From contig JAGWHN010000002.1 in assembly GCA_028866785.1 (NCBI GenBank), forward strand, positions 7,426 through 71,425: a DNA stretch of 64,000 nt, in the 5' to 3' direction. Shown piece by piece: positions 1-7,175 of the stretch. This stretch comes from Microcaldota archaeon (GTDB taxonomy: Archaea; Micrarchaeota; Micrarchaeia; Micrarchaeales; CABMGC01). The translations under genes were made by a program, and so were the position numbers. Numbering within the stretch: position 1 is the stretch's first letter; every line of letters starts with the position of its first letter. The notes beneath the pieces are model-generated. The model was not told the origin of the DNA. It ran no database searches and saw nothing but the letters and a program-made list of their open reading frames with translations.

Positions 1-49
1 TTATTAAGCTTAGCTAGGGTTCGTTTATGCCTCCAGGAATAGTATAAAG

Positions 50-72
50 GCCTGCCTTGGGGGAAGGCAGGC
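50..72 (-). terminator. Stem-loop 3' of the first gene
   Basis: A perfect 9-bp hairpin (50-58 pairs with 64-72, loop of five G on the plus strand) lies just after the stop codon of the minus-strand gene ending at 88. The minus-strand sequence after it is only modestly T-rich, so it may stabilise the transcript end rather than terminate by itself. Confidence 0.4.
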
Positions 73-87
73 CCATCTGGTTCTCAC

Positions 88-591
88 TCACTGTGGAGGT
101 GAAATAATGAGTGTATTGGTCGTCTTGCCAGCATCATACTTGAAGTAAACCTTATGTCCAAGCTGGAACCTGTCTAGAAGTCCCGCCCTGTACAGTCGGT
201 TGAGCCTTGCGCACGCAGCGTTTCGGCCCCTATAATTCATCTCCTTTTGCACGTCATCCGCGCAGACCATCCCCTTTGCCTGCGCAAGCTCAAGTATCCT
301 TGAGTCAAGGTTCGATAGTGGAACCTCTCTGTTGCCCACAGGGAAGTCAAGGCCCTTCTCGTCCGTCTCCTCAATTGAGCTAATCTCAACCTCGAGCTTC
401 TTTAGCCTCTCGGTGATCCCTTTAAGCATCTTGTTTGTCCTCTCGCGCTCGTCTATCATGTACTTTAGCATCGTCGAGACGCTTCCCTGCTCGTCATGGG
501 CCTCTTCAAAGCTCGCTCCCTTGGAGAGTTTCTCGACTACCTTTTTAAGCTCCTGGATTTCCTGCTCCATTTGCTTGCTTTTTTTGGTCAT
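88..591 (-). CDS. Coiled-coil plus winged-helix protein, putative DNA-binding regulator
   Basis: This 167-residue cytoplasmic protein has a charged N-terminal half (about residues 1-75, rich in K and E with heptad-like spacing) that should form a coiled coil. The second part (about 90-155) resembles a winged helix, with an LDSRILELAQ segment, an Ala/Arg-rich recognition-helix-like stretch and a closing hairpin LGHKVYFKYD. No signal peptide or membrane segment is visible. It stands alone and is divergent from the KH gene at 901. A palindrome at 652-672 lies in its upstream region and could be an autoregulatory site. The exact family is not recognised; the DNA-binding role is inferred from the fold-like pattern only. 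Confidence 0.6.
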   Translation of the reverse strand: MTKKSKQMEQEIQELKKVVEKLSKGASFEEAHDEQGSVSTMLKYMIDERERTNKMLKGITERLKKLEVEISSIEETDEKGLDFPVGNREVPLSNLDSRILELAQAKGMVCADDVQKEMNYRGRNAACARLNRLYRAGLLDRFQLGHKVYFKYDAGKTTNTLIISPPQ

Positions 592-651
592 TTTTAAGCA
601 CTTTTCATCTTCGACGACATCCCGCCGAAATTCGTGATTCGCATGGTCTTG

Positions 652-672
652 CTTCGTGAAACAATCACGAAG
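652..672. promoter_or_regulatory. Perfect palindrome, candidate operator
   Basis: CTTCGTGA, spacer AACAA, TCACGAAG. It is an exact inverted repeat just downstream of the likely minus-strand start site, so it would sit in the 5' leader of the winged-helix gene or overlap its promoter. It could bind a dimeric repressor, perhaps that gene's own product. Confidence 0.4.
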
Positions 673-855
673 GAATCACACAATTGAGGTATTAAAACCA
701 TTAAGATATTTAAAGCTTGTGTTATTTTCCGCACGGCAGAAAATGTGCATCTGCCTTGCGCCCTAAAACAAATCGACGACAAAACGGGTTTTACTGGAAG
801 TTTTGGTGCCAAATTTGCTTCCGATAAGATTCCAATGTGATTCTTTCAGTCCTAG

Positions 856-864
856 TTATAAATA
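856..864 (+). promoter_or_regulatory. TATA box for the KH/topoisomerase pair
   Basis: TTATAAATA lies about 41 bp before the TTG start at 901, which predicts a transcript with a leader of roughly 15 nt. Confidence 0.5.
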
Positions 865-900
865 AGTTTCCCACTCAAGTAAGTAGCACAAGTGGTTTAG

Positions 901-1416
901 TTGCAGCAAATATTGATACCCCTAAAGAGAGCCAAACTCCTCACCTCTGACAAGGAGCTTCTTGCCTCAATCTCGAAGAGGCTCCAGTGCGAGATCAGGG
1001 TAGAGGACGAGAACACTGTCATCCTCGAGGGGGAGGCGTACGAGGAGTACAACGCGAAGAACGTGATCGCGGCGTTTGGCAGGGGCTTTGACCTAAACCA
1101 GGCATACACCCTTCTAACCGAGGACTACTTCTTCACCTCGATTAGCTTCAAGGAGCTCTTCAAGACAAAGGACCAGATTTCAAGGGTGAAGGCAAGGATA
1201 ATAGGGAGGGACGGAAAGACCAAGGAATACATAGAATCCGTCAGCGGGGCAAAGCTTTGCATATACGACAATACGGTTAGCATGATAGGCACAATCGAGC
1301 AGACAAAGATAGCAAATGTTGCACTTCAGATCCTCCTTGAAGGGGGAACGCATAAAAAGGCATACAGGATAATGGAAAAGGCAAGGCGTGAGAGCAGGGA
1401 AAGGGTGATGTTATAG
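901..1416 (+). CDS. KH-domain RNA-processing protein (Dim2/Pno1-like)
   Basis: A 171-residue protein of the archaeal Dim2p/Krr1-like family, which assists small-subunit rRNA maturation in the cytoplasm. Two KH-type units are visible. The second (about 95-150) contains the loop IIGRDGKTKEYIES followed by SGAKLCIY, the GxxG RNA-contact signature (GRDG). The C-terminus is basic (KKAYRIMEKARRESRER), as in the family. The TTG start at 901 is chosen because the only upstream candidate, a GTG at 892, runs straight into a stop. The stop overlaps the presumed start of top6B, so the two genes should be translationally coupled. Family assignment is confident; its exact partner in this organism is inference. 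Confidence 0.85.
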   Translation: MQQILIPLKRAKLLTSDKELLASISKRLQCEIRVEDENTVILEGEAYEEYNAKNVIAAFGRGFDLNQAYTLLTEDYFFTSISFKELFKTKDQISRVKARIIGRDGKTKEYIESVSGAKLCIYDNTVSMIGTIEQTKIANVALQILLEGGTHKKAYRIMEKARRESRERVML

Positions 1417-3038
1417 CGGCGGAGAAGAAAGTATCGGCAGAGGAGATCTTCAAGGAGTTCAAGGAGCACTCGATATCGGAGTTCTTCAGGAAGAACAGGC
1501 AGATGCTCGGCTTTGCGGGAAAGGTAAGGTCGCTCACAACAGTGGTCCATGAATACGTGACAAACACGCTTGACGCGTGCGAAGAGGCAGGAATCCTACC
1601 GACGATAACCGTGGAGATAAAGGACAACGGGGAGGAAAGGTGCATCGTCAAGGTCACAGACAACGGGCCCGGAATCCCAAAGAAGCTGATTGGGAAGGCG
1701 CTTGCGAATGTTCTCTCAGGCACAAAGTTCCACAGATACATGCAGCAAAGGGGGCAGCAGGGAATCGGGGCGGCCGGATGCACACTATTTTCGCAGATAA
1801 CAACGGGAAAGAAGATCCATATCAAGTCGGGGACAGGAAAGGAGGTCTACGAGTGCGACCTTGGGATAAACATAAAGGACAACAAGCCTGAGATTGAGAA
1901 CTTAGTCGACCTTCCAAAGAGCAACTTCAGGGGGCTAATGGTCCAGGCGGAGTTTGGCGGCGTAAAATATGAGAACAGCGACCACGGCGTCTACGAGTAC
2001 CTAAAGAGGACCGCCCTCACAAATCCGCACATACAGATCACGCTTATAGGGCCTGATGGGAAGGAAATTTCACTTCCAAGATCGGTCAATGAGATGCCAA
2101 AGAGGCCAAAGCAGATAAAGCCGCATCCTCTTGGGCTTGAGTCAAGCGACCTGCTCGACTTTGCGCATGTAACAAACTCAAGCAAGATCTCCTCGTTCCT
2201 GATCGACTCTTTTGCAAGGGTCACGCCAAACAAGGTTGCGGAAATAAAGGAGCTCTGCCCAAAGATTGACCTCTCAAAGCCTCCAAAGGAGCTAACATGG
2301 GACGAGGCGCAGGAGCTGATTGCCACATTCAAGAAGATCAAGTGGATCGCCCCGGAGATGGATTCGCTCTCAACAATCGGCGAGAAGCAGATTGAGGCGG
2401 CGATAAAGAACATACTAAATCCTGAGTTCATGTCTGTTGTCGAGCGAAAGTCCAAGGTCTTCAGGGGCGGGATCCCGTTTGTAGTTGAGGTAGGGATTGC
2501 ATACGGAGGAAACGCAGGGAAGACAACCGAAAATGGCGCAGGTGGAAGCATACTTAGGTTTGCAAACAAGGTTCCGCTCCTATTCGATGGGGGAACGTGC
2601 GGAATCTCAGAGGCGATAAGGGGCCTACAGTGGAAGAGATACAACATCGACGACTTTGAGAAGTCACCGATAAGCATACTAGTCAGCGTCTGCTCCGTAT
2701 ACGTTCCGTACTCCGGCGTCGGAAAACAGTCCGTTGCGCAGGAGGAGGAGATAATGGAGGAGGTCAGGCTCTCTGTGATGGACGCGCTTAGGATCCTACA
2801 GAGGTACCTAAGCGGCGTGAAGAGCAGGACGACTGCAGAGACGAAGTACAAGACGATCATGAGATACGTGAGCCAACTCTCAAGCGATTTGGGGGAGCTT
2901 ACGGAGCTCAAGAGCGCGGACATCGAGAATTCGCTAAAGTCACTTATTGAAAAGAAGTACAGCAAGCTCTTTGGCCAGGACGAGGCGCAAGAGGAAGAGC
3001 CTATCAAAGCCTCAAAGGAGGAAGCGGAAGAGGCCTAA
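1413..3038 (+). CDS. top6B: DNA topoisomerase VI subunit B
   Basis: This is the ATP-binding subunit of the type IIB topoisomerase that relaxes and decatenates DNA together with subunit A. The GHKL/Bergerat fold is clear: the E..N box within VVHEYVTNTLDACEE, then the VTDNGPGIP motif and the GTKFHRYMQQRGQQGIGA lid. Family similarity begins well before the first ATG in frame (1503), because residues such as SISEFFRKNRQMLGF match the usual N-terminus. The frame is open back to 1392 but contains no ATG, GTG or TTG there. A perfect GGTGAT at 1404-1409 lies 3 nt before an ATA codon at 1413, overlapping the KH stop as ATAG. I therefore take ATA as the start, giving 541 residues, the normal length. 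No subunit A gene is adjacent. Confidence 0.85.
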   Translation: MAAEKKVSAEEIFKEFKEHSISEFFRKNRQMLGFAGKVRSLTTVVHEYVTNTLDACEEAGILPTITVEIKDNGEERCIVKVTDNGPGIPKKLIGKALANVLSGTKFHRYMQQRGQQGIGAAGCTLFSQITTGKKIHIKSGTGKEVYECDLGINIKDNKPEIENLVDLPKSNFRGLMVQAEFGGVKYENSDHGVYEYLKRTALTNPHIQITLIGPDGKEISLPRSVNEMPKRPKQIKPHPLGLESSDLLDFAHVTNSSKISSFLIDSFARVTPNKVAEIKELCPKIDLSKPPKELTWDEAQELIATFKKIKWIAPEMDSLSTIGEKQIEAAIKNILNPEFMSVVERKSKVFRGGIPFVVEVGIAYGGNAGKTTENGAGGSILRFANKVPLLFDGGTCGISEAIRGLQWKRYNIDDFEKSPISILVSVCSVYVPYSGVGKQSVAQEEEIMEEVRLSVMDALRILQRYLSGVKSRTTAETKYKTIMRYVSQLSSDLGELTELKSADIENSLKSLIEKKYSKLFGQDEAQEEEPIKASKEEAEEA

Positions 3039-3045
3039 TCAAATC

Positions 3046-5424
3046 CTAGAAAACTATCTGGTCAAGCGCATTCGCCTCAACCAGTCTTATGTATCCGTAT
3101 GAGATTCCGATCTTCAGCATCTCGGCCTCGCTTCCATACGACTTGTATATCTTGTCAGTGTAGGCAAGCAGCTTCTCCTCATCCGCAAACACTATGTAGG
3201 TCTTGAATTCGGAGTTGACGTCAATTTTCTTCACCCCTGAGATGCTGGAGTAGATGGCGACGTGGGTCTGGGCGCCGCCCTTGCTAAGCACGATGTCTGC
3301 GGCCTCGCTCGATCCTATCTCCGTGAAGAGGATTGCGTGCCCCACCGAGTAGTCCCTTATCCTCCTGAAGATGGAGAGGTACTCGATGTCATAGCCTGAG
3401 TCCGTGGTCCACCTTTTTGGGGCGTAGTATCCTCCCGAGGTTACTATCTCGCCATCAAGCGCGAGCTTGTTCATTATCATCGCAGCATTCTGTATTGTTA
3501 TCGCTACAGGGATGTTGTTGTACCTTATGTTCCCCCCTATCCCGCTTTTTAGCTCCTCAAGCGTGAGCGGCATGTACTTCCAATGATATGCGAAGTTCAC
3601 CTTGTCAAAGACGCCGAGTATCTCGCTCCTGCTTATCTTTACATTGAACTTCTTAGCCTCATGGAACTCTGGCACATCGATGTAGTACTCGTCCCTGTTC
3701 GGCGGCTTCACTATCAGGTTCAGTATTATGATTGCAAGCCCCACGATCACGAACTCGATGTATATTGTAGGTATGTTGAGCACCTGCTGGATATTTGTGG
3801 TCGTGTAGCTGTATCTGGTCCCGAACATCACCAGGTTGAATGTCTCGCTGCCGTACCCTATCACCGTTCCCTTCGGGAGCGAGTAGGTTATCAGGCCATT
3901 TGTGATATTCCCGCTCTCCTTGTAGGCCCCGTTTATGTCAATCGAGTATGAGGCGTTTGTTATCGCAATGTTGTTGCTCCTAACGAGAAATGAGAAGGTG
4001 CCGTTCCTGAAATTCAGGCTCACTGGGGTGAGCACCACGTTTGTCACATTGAAGATTGCGCTTGAGTAGTACTTGTTGTAGAAATTCTTGAGCACCGCAA
4101 TGTATGTTCCGCTCGGGAGCTGGAATGTATAGTACTTTATTATGTCAATGTTGGAGGTCGTGTTGAAGAATGGGATCGGTATGCCCGCGACAAAAGTGAG
4201 GTTTCGGGTGTAGAGGTCTATGTGCGGAACTACAAGCTGCGGCTTGATTGAGTTCACGTTAATCTCAACGCCTATTGGAACGCTTTGCGTCTGGCCCAGA
4301 TATGGCTGCATCGAAAGCGTGCCGTTTGAGATGAAAGGTATCCTGATCGGTATGTCCCTTTCTATGTAATCAGTTGCATTGTAGACTATCGCGGTCACGA
4401 GCCCATAGGAAGAGTTTAGTGTCTTCCCCGCGGTGCTTCTATTGTATGCGACGGTGGTGTTGAGCCCCTGTATTCCAATTGTGCCGCTCGATGGCAGGCC
4501 AAGCTGGTAGATCCCTTCGGCGCTTGGCGAGAGCCAGACCCTCGTGCTGATCGTCTTTGCGATATCAAACGCAATCGCGCTCGTATTCGCCCATCCAGAT
4601 TTTTGCGTATTGGAGAAGCTGACCACCGAGCCGTTGAATGTGTTCACGTACGAAGCATATCCATAGTAATCCCCTGCCCCTAACCTGAATGTCGGTTTGG
4701 AAAAGTACGATACCACCGAGCTAGCATTCCTGTTCAGGAACGGTAGGGTCACAAGCCCCGCCGAGTTGAGCTGGGAGACCGTCAAATTAGAGTTGGAAAA
4801 TATCACCCCTCCTGGGCCAGAGCTCCTTGAGAAGTTGGTTCCGATGTAAAAAACCGTGTCGCTTGAGTTGAGCAGGTCTAGTATCCCCGTGCTCCCGTTA
4901 AGAGTGAATACCGAGTTCGGGAGCATATAAACCGGGAGAAGCCCGGATGGAACTATGACTATCGAGTTGTGCGGCACCTTTGATAGCTGGTTTGGATTTA
5001 TGTAGCTGAGCGTGCTCGCCTTTGTTATTAGCCCGAATCTTTTCAGCGCTGCGCTCACATTTGCAAAGAGCGCGCTGTCGCTGTAGCACTGGTAGCAGTA
5101 GTTCGTGGTGTTTAGGTAGTAAATGTTCGGAAGAGGGTTCCTTGAATAAAGGTCAAGAAAGATGTAGAGGTAGGTCGCGTTCCTTGATGCGTACTTTGTT
5201 ATGGCATAGGGCGCCAGGTACTGCGCGTTGTCGTAAGTCGAGATGCCGCTTGCAGTGACCGAGAAGTTGAAGCTTATCGGCCCGGAAACAGGCACATTCG
5301 CCTGCGCCTCAATGGCGCCGAACGCGCTCTGGGTGTACCAGACTATGCCCCCCAAAATCAGTATGGCAATCACAATGGGCACTGCTATTACGGCAAGCCC
5401 TAATTTTTTTGATTTGTCTGCCAT
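3046..5424 (-). CDS. Large two-TM surface protein with a cytoplasmic C-terminal domain
   Basis: This 792-residue protein has an N-terminal membrane anchor (about residues 8-31), a long Asn/Ser/Thr- and Tyr-rich outside region (32-550) with many N-x-S/T sites, a second TM helix (about 552-572) and a cytoplasmic domain of about 220 residues starting PPNRDEYYIDVPEF. No known domain is recognised. It is the last gene of the minus-strand secretion-like run and convergent with top6B (7 bp gap). The in-out layout with a sizeable inner domain fits a structural or sensing component linking the outside to the ATPase side. A role in the machine is inferred only from position. Confidence 0.6.
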   Translation of the reverse strand: MADKSKKLGLAVIAVPIVIAILILGGIVWYTQSAFGAIEAQANVPVSGPISFNFSVTASGISTYDNAQYLAPYAITKYASRNATYLYIFLDLYSRNPLPNIYYLNTTNYCYQCYSDSALFANVSAALKRFGLITKASTLSYINPNQLSKVPHNSIVIVPSGLLPVYMLPNSVFTLNGSTGILDLLNSSDTVFYIGTNFSRSSGPGGVIFSNSNLTVSQLNSAGLVTLPFLNRNASSVVSYFSKPTFRLGAGDYYGYASYVNTFNGSVVSFSNTQKSGWANTSAIAFDIAKTISTRVWLSPSAEGIYQLGLPSSGTIGIQGLNTTVAYNRSTAGKTLNSSYGLVTAIVYNATDYIERDIPIRIPFISNGTLSMQPYLGQTQSVPIGVEINVNSIKPQLVVPHIDLYTRNLTFVAGIPIPFFNTTSNIDIIKYYTFQLPSGTYIAVLKNFYNKYYSSAIFNVTNVVLTPVSLNFRNGTFSFLVRSNNIAITNASYSIDINGAYKESGNITNGLITYSLPKGTVIGYGSETFNLVMFGTRYSYTTTNIQQVLNIPTIYIEFVIVGLAIIILNLIVKPPNRDEYYIDVPEFHEAKKFNVKISRSEILGVFDKVNFAYHWKYMPLTLEELKSGIGGNIRYNNIPVAITIQNAAMIMNKLALDGEIVTSGGYYAPKRWTTDSGYDIEYLSIFRRIRDYSVGHAILFTEIGSSEAADIVLSKGGAQTHVAIYSSISGVKKIDVNSEFKTYIVFADEEKLLAYTDKIYKSYGSEAEMLKIGISYGYIRLVEANALDQIVF

Positions 5425-5444
5425 TTGATCAGTCGCCTATTACT

Positions 5445-5594
5445 TCACTCAACCTTGTTTCTCTTCAAAATGTATTTGTCGACGAACTTCTCCATGAACT
5501 GCGAGATTGCGTTGGTGTTCTGGTTGACCCTCTTTAGCACATTGTACACCTTTACGTACCTGAACTTCCTGTTTACGGTGGCTGAGTATTTCAC
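5445..5594 (-). CDS. Small basic protein, 49 residues
   Basis: A short frame lies between the two larger minus-strand genes, 7 bp after the stop of the upstream coiled-coil gene and 20 bp before the start of the 792-residue gene. It starts with GTG at 5594, preceded by GTGGT, and reads KYSATVNRKFRYVKVYNVL then an Asn/Gln-rich amphipathic stretch ending KYILKRNKVE. It is basic and helical-looking, without a TM segment. Spacing in the run and an intact frame support a real gene. No family is recognised. Confidence 0.5.
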   Translation of the reverse strand: MKYSATVNRKFRYVKVYNVLKRVNQNTNAISQFMEKFVDKYILKRNKVE

Positions 5595-5601
5595 ATTACC
5601 A

Positions 5602-6324
5602 CTAGTTCTTCAGTTCTACGTATCCAAGCGAGACCATCCTGTCCAGTATCTGCTCGATCCTCGGCGCGGCAATCTTGTAGTTGCCCGCAAATTCGACTAT
5701 GTCTATTGAGTTGTTGTGCGTTTCTATCCAGTCCTGCACCATTGCCATGAGCGCCTCGTCAGAGTAGGTCTGCAGCGCCTTTAGCTGCGCAGTCAGCTGC
5801 TTGTTCTCGACATCAAACTGGGTTGTCTGGATCGTGAGGTTCCTATTTGCCGCGGAGAGCTCTATATTGAGCCTCCTCATCTCCCTGTACTCGGAGAGCA
5901 GCGAATCGTACTTGTTGAAGAGCGTGCTGTAGCTTTGGGATAGGCTGCCAAGCATCTCGTCGATTGATGAGTCTATGTACTGCATGAACTTGACATTGTC
6001 TATCTGATAAGTCTCGTAGATTATCGAGAGCACAGATGCAAGGTTCTTTATCACGTAGAGCCTCCTGAGCTTCTCGCTTGTGTCGGGTGCAATCGAGTAG
6101 ACAACCTTGACCGAGTCCGCCTTTATTGTAATGAGGTAGAAAAGGAAGGGTTTCTTCTTGATGTTTCTGCTCTCAACCTTTGCGAGCTCAAGCTCGTCCC
6201 CGTTTATCTTCACAGAAAAAAATGGTATCTCGGAGAGCTTTTGCCTTGTCTGTTCAAGCGTGCCGAGAAGCTTTCCGGAGAAGCTTATTTCCTCAACTTT
6301 TGGCACAATTTCCTCGTCAGGCAA
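5602..6324 (-). CDS. Cytoplasmic coiled-coil protein with a winged-helix-like C-terminus
   Basis: This 240-residue protein has an N-terminal mixed alpha/beta domain (1-105), a long coiled coil (about 110-190, with LLSEYREMRRLNIELSAANRN) and a C-terminal domain (about 195-240) whose pattern EFAGNYKIAAPRIEQILDRMVSLGYVEL resembles a winged helix. It has its own promoter (TATA at 6359-6377) and lies inside the secretion-like run. It may be a cytoplasmic adaptor or regulator of the apparatus; this is inference from location. Confidence 0.6.
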   Translation of the reverse strand: MPDEEIVPKVEEISFSGKLLGTLEQTRQKLSEIPFFSVKINGDELELAKVESRNIKKKPFLFYLITIKADSVKVVYSIAPDTSEKLRRLYVIKNLASVLSIIYETYQIDNVKFMQYIDSSIDEMLGSLSQSYSTLFNKYDSLLSEYREMRRLNIELSAANRNLTIQTTQFDVENKQLTAQLKALQTYSDEALMAMVQDWIETHNNSIDIVEFAGNYKIAAPRIEQILDRMVSLGYVELKN

Positions 6325-6358
6325 CCCATCACTCTCTTGATAATGAGCTATACTACCT

Positions 6359-6377
6359 ATTAAATATATTTATTAGT
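6359..6377 (-). promoter_or_regulatory. TATA box of the coiled-coil gene
   Basis: A/T-only element reading TATTAAATATATTTATTAG on the plus strand, centred about 44 bp before the ATG at 6324; predicted start site near 6342. Confidence 0.5.
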
Positions 6378-6408
6378 TCTCATTTGCCTTTTTGCCCAAT
6401 CTACGAGA

Positions 6409-6870
6409 TTATTTTGGCGAAACTGCGGTTATTTTCGGGGCGTAGGTCAGCAGGGACATTAGGTAGAGGAAGACAACCACCAATATTGCGGCGAGAATGC
6501 TCCAGATTGCCGGGGAGATTATCACCCCTAATACAGCAAAGATGACGCCTATTGCAAGATATCTCATCTGCCTGGACTCGTATCCCTTCCTTGAGGCCTC
6601 ATATCCTGCCCTTTCGACCCATTCGCTTGGATGCCTGCCCGCATCCTCCATCACAACTACGGGATAATCCTTCTTCCCTGCGCTTTGCGCGGCAGACTTG
6701 GTCGCATGCGCGTGCTTTGGGTAGCACTCCTTGCACCAAACAAGTTTGCTATTATTTACCTTCATTCCAAGTTTTTCCTTTGCGAAGCGCAATCCCCGTA
6801 TTACTCCGTCTATCTCTATCGGAAGCCCTGCCTTTTTATTCCCGCAACAAACACAAACACCATTCGCCAT
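6409..6870 (-). CDS. Zinc-binding protein with two C-terminal membrane helices
   Basis: The 153-residue product opens with CVCCGNKK and has a second pair CKEC near residue 47, giving a likely four-Cys zinc site. A polar linker (55-100) is followed by two closely spaced hydrophobic helices (about 104-122 and 124-143), so the protein should be membrane-anchored with the zinc domain in the cytoplasm. It is tightly packed between neighbours in the secretion-like run (4 bp from the next gene upstream). No named family is recognised. Confidence 0.6.
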   Translation of the reverse strand: MANGVCVCCGNKKAGLPIEIDGVIRGLRFAKEKLGMKVNNSKLVWCKECYPKHAHATKSAAQSAGKKDYPVVVMEDAGRHPSEWVERAGYEASRKGYESRQMRYLAIGVIFAVLGVIISPAIWSILAAILVVVFLYLMSLLTYAPKITAVSPK

Positions 6871-6874
6871 AAAC

Positions 6875-7171
6875 TCACTCTACTGTTAGCACCACTATCT
6901 TACCGAAGGTCTCGTTAATCTTCTCCTCGTCAAGCGCGTTGAATATCTCGGTTATGCTTATGTCGTCAATCCCCATCCTCCTGAACACATTTGTGACATC
7001 AGCCTGCTTGAGCCCCACCTTCTGGAGCATACCTGCAAATGATACCGCGTTCACGTGCCTGTGCAGGCGATTTAGGTTCGCCTCAAGCTCGTCTATCGTC
7101 TTGTCGCTAACCTTAAGCATCGTGAGCATCTTCTTTAGCTCAAGCCTGTTTACAACGAATGTCGCTCCCAA
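6875..7171 (-). CDS. Small protein related to the tail of the VirB4-like ATPase
   Basis: This is a 98-residue all-helical cytoplasmic protein. Its C-terminal part (about 43-80, AGMLQKVGLKQADV then FRRMGIDDISITEIF) matches the pattern at the end of the ATPase gene just upstream (GLIQVLNELKVEKQ then LLRSIGMQDMVITRAF). The start is TTG at 7171, with GTGAT three bases before it; that site also contains the TGA stop of the ATPase gene, so the two should be translationally coupled. It is probably a regulatory or docking partner that mimics the ATPase tail; function is inference. Confidence 0.65.
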   Translation of the reverse strand: MGATFVVNRLELKKMLTMLKVSDKTIDELEANLNRLHRHVNAVSFAGMLQKVGLKQADVTNVFRRMGIDDISITEIFNALDEEKINETFGKIVVLTVE

Positions 7172-7175
7172 ATTA

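Larger units (their letters stand above)
592..900. other. Intergenic region with divergent promoters and operator-like repeats
   Basis: This 309-bp gap separates two divergent genes. It contains a likely minus-strand TATA box near 701-713, a perfect 8-bp palindrome (652-672), three copies of the heptamer GTGATTC or its complement (near 634, 673 and 836) and the plus-strand TATA box at 856-864. A 72-codon open frame on the minus strand (594-812) has no family signal and no ribosome site, and I do not regard it as a gene. Confidence 0.5.

Noticed and set aside
594..812. A 72-codon minus-strand frame in the first intergenic region
   Set aside because: There is no ribosome site, the frame overlaps the promoter and palindrome elements, and no protein-like pattern is seen.
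1991..3007. A 338-codon minus-strand open frame across top6B
   Set aside because: It is fully antisense to a clear topoisomerase gene, is Ser/Leu-rich as expected from a reversed frame and has no family motif.
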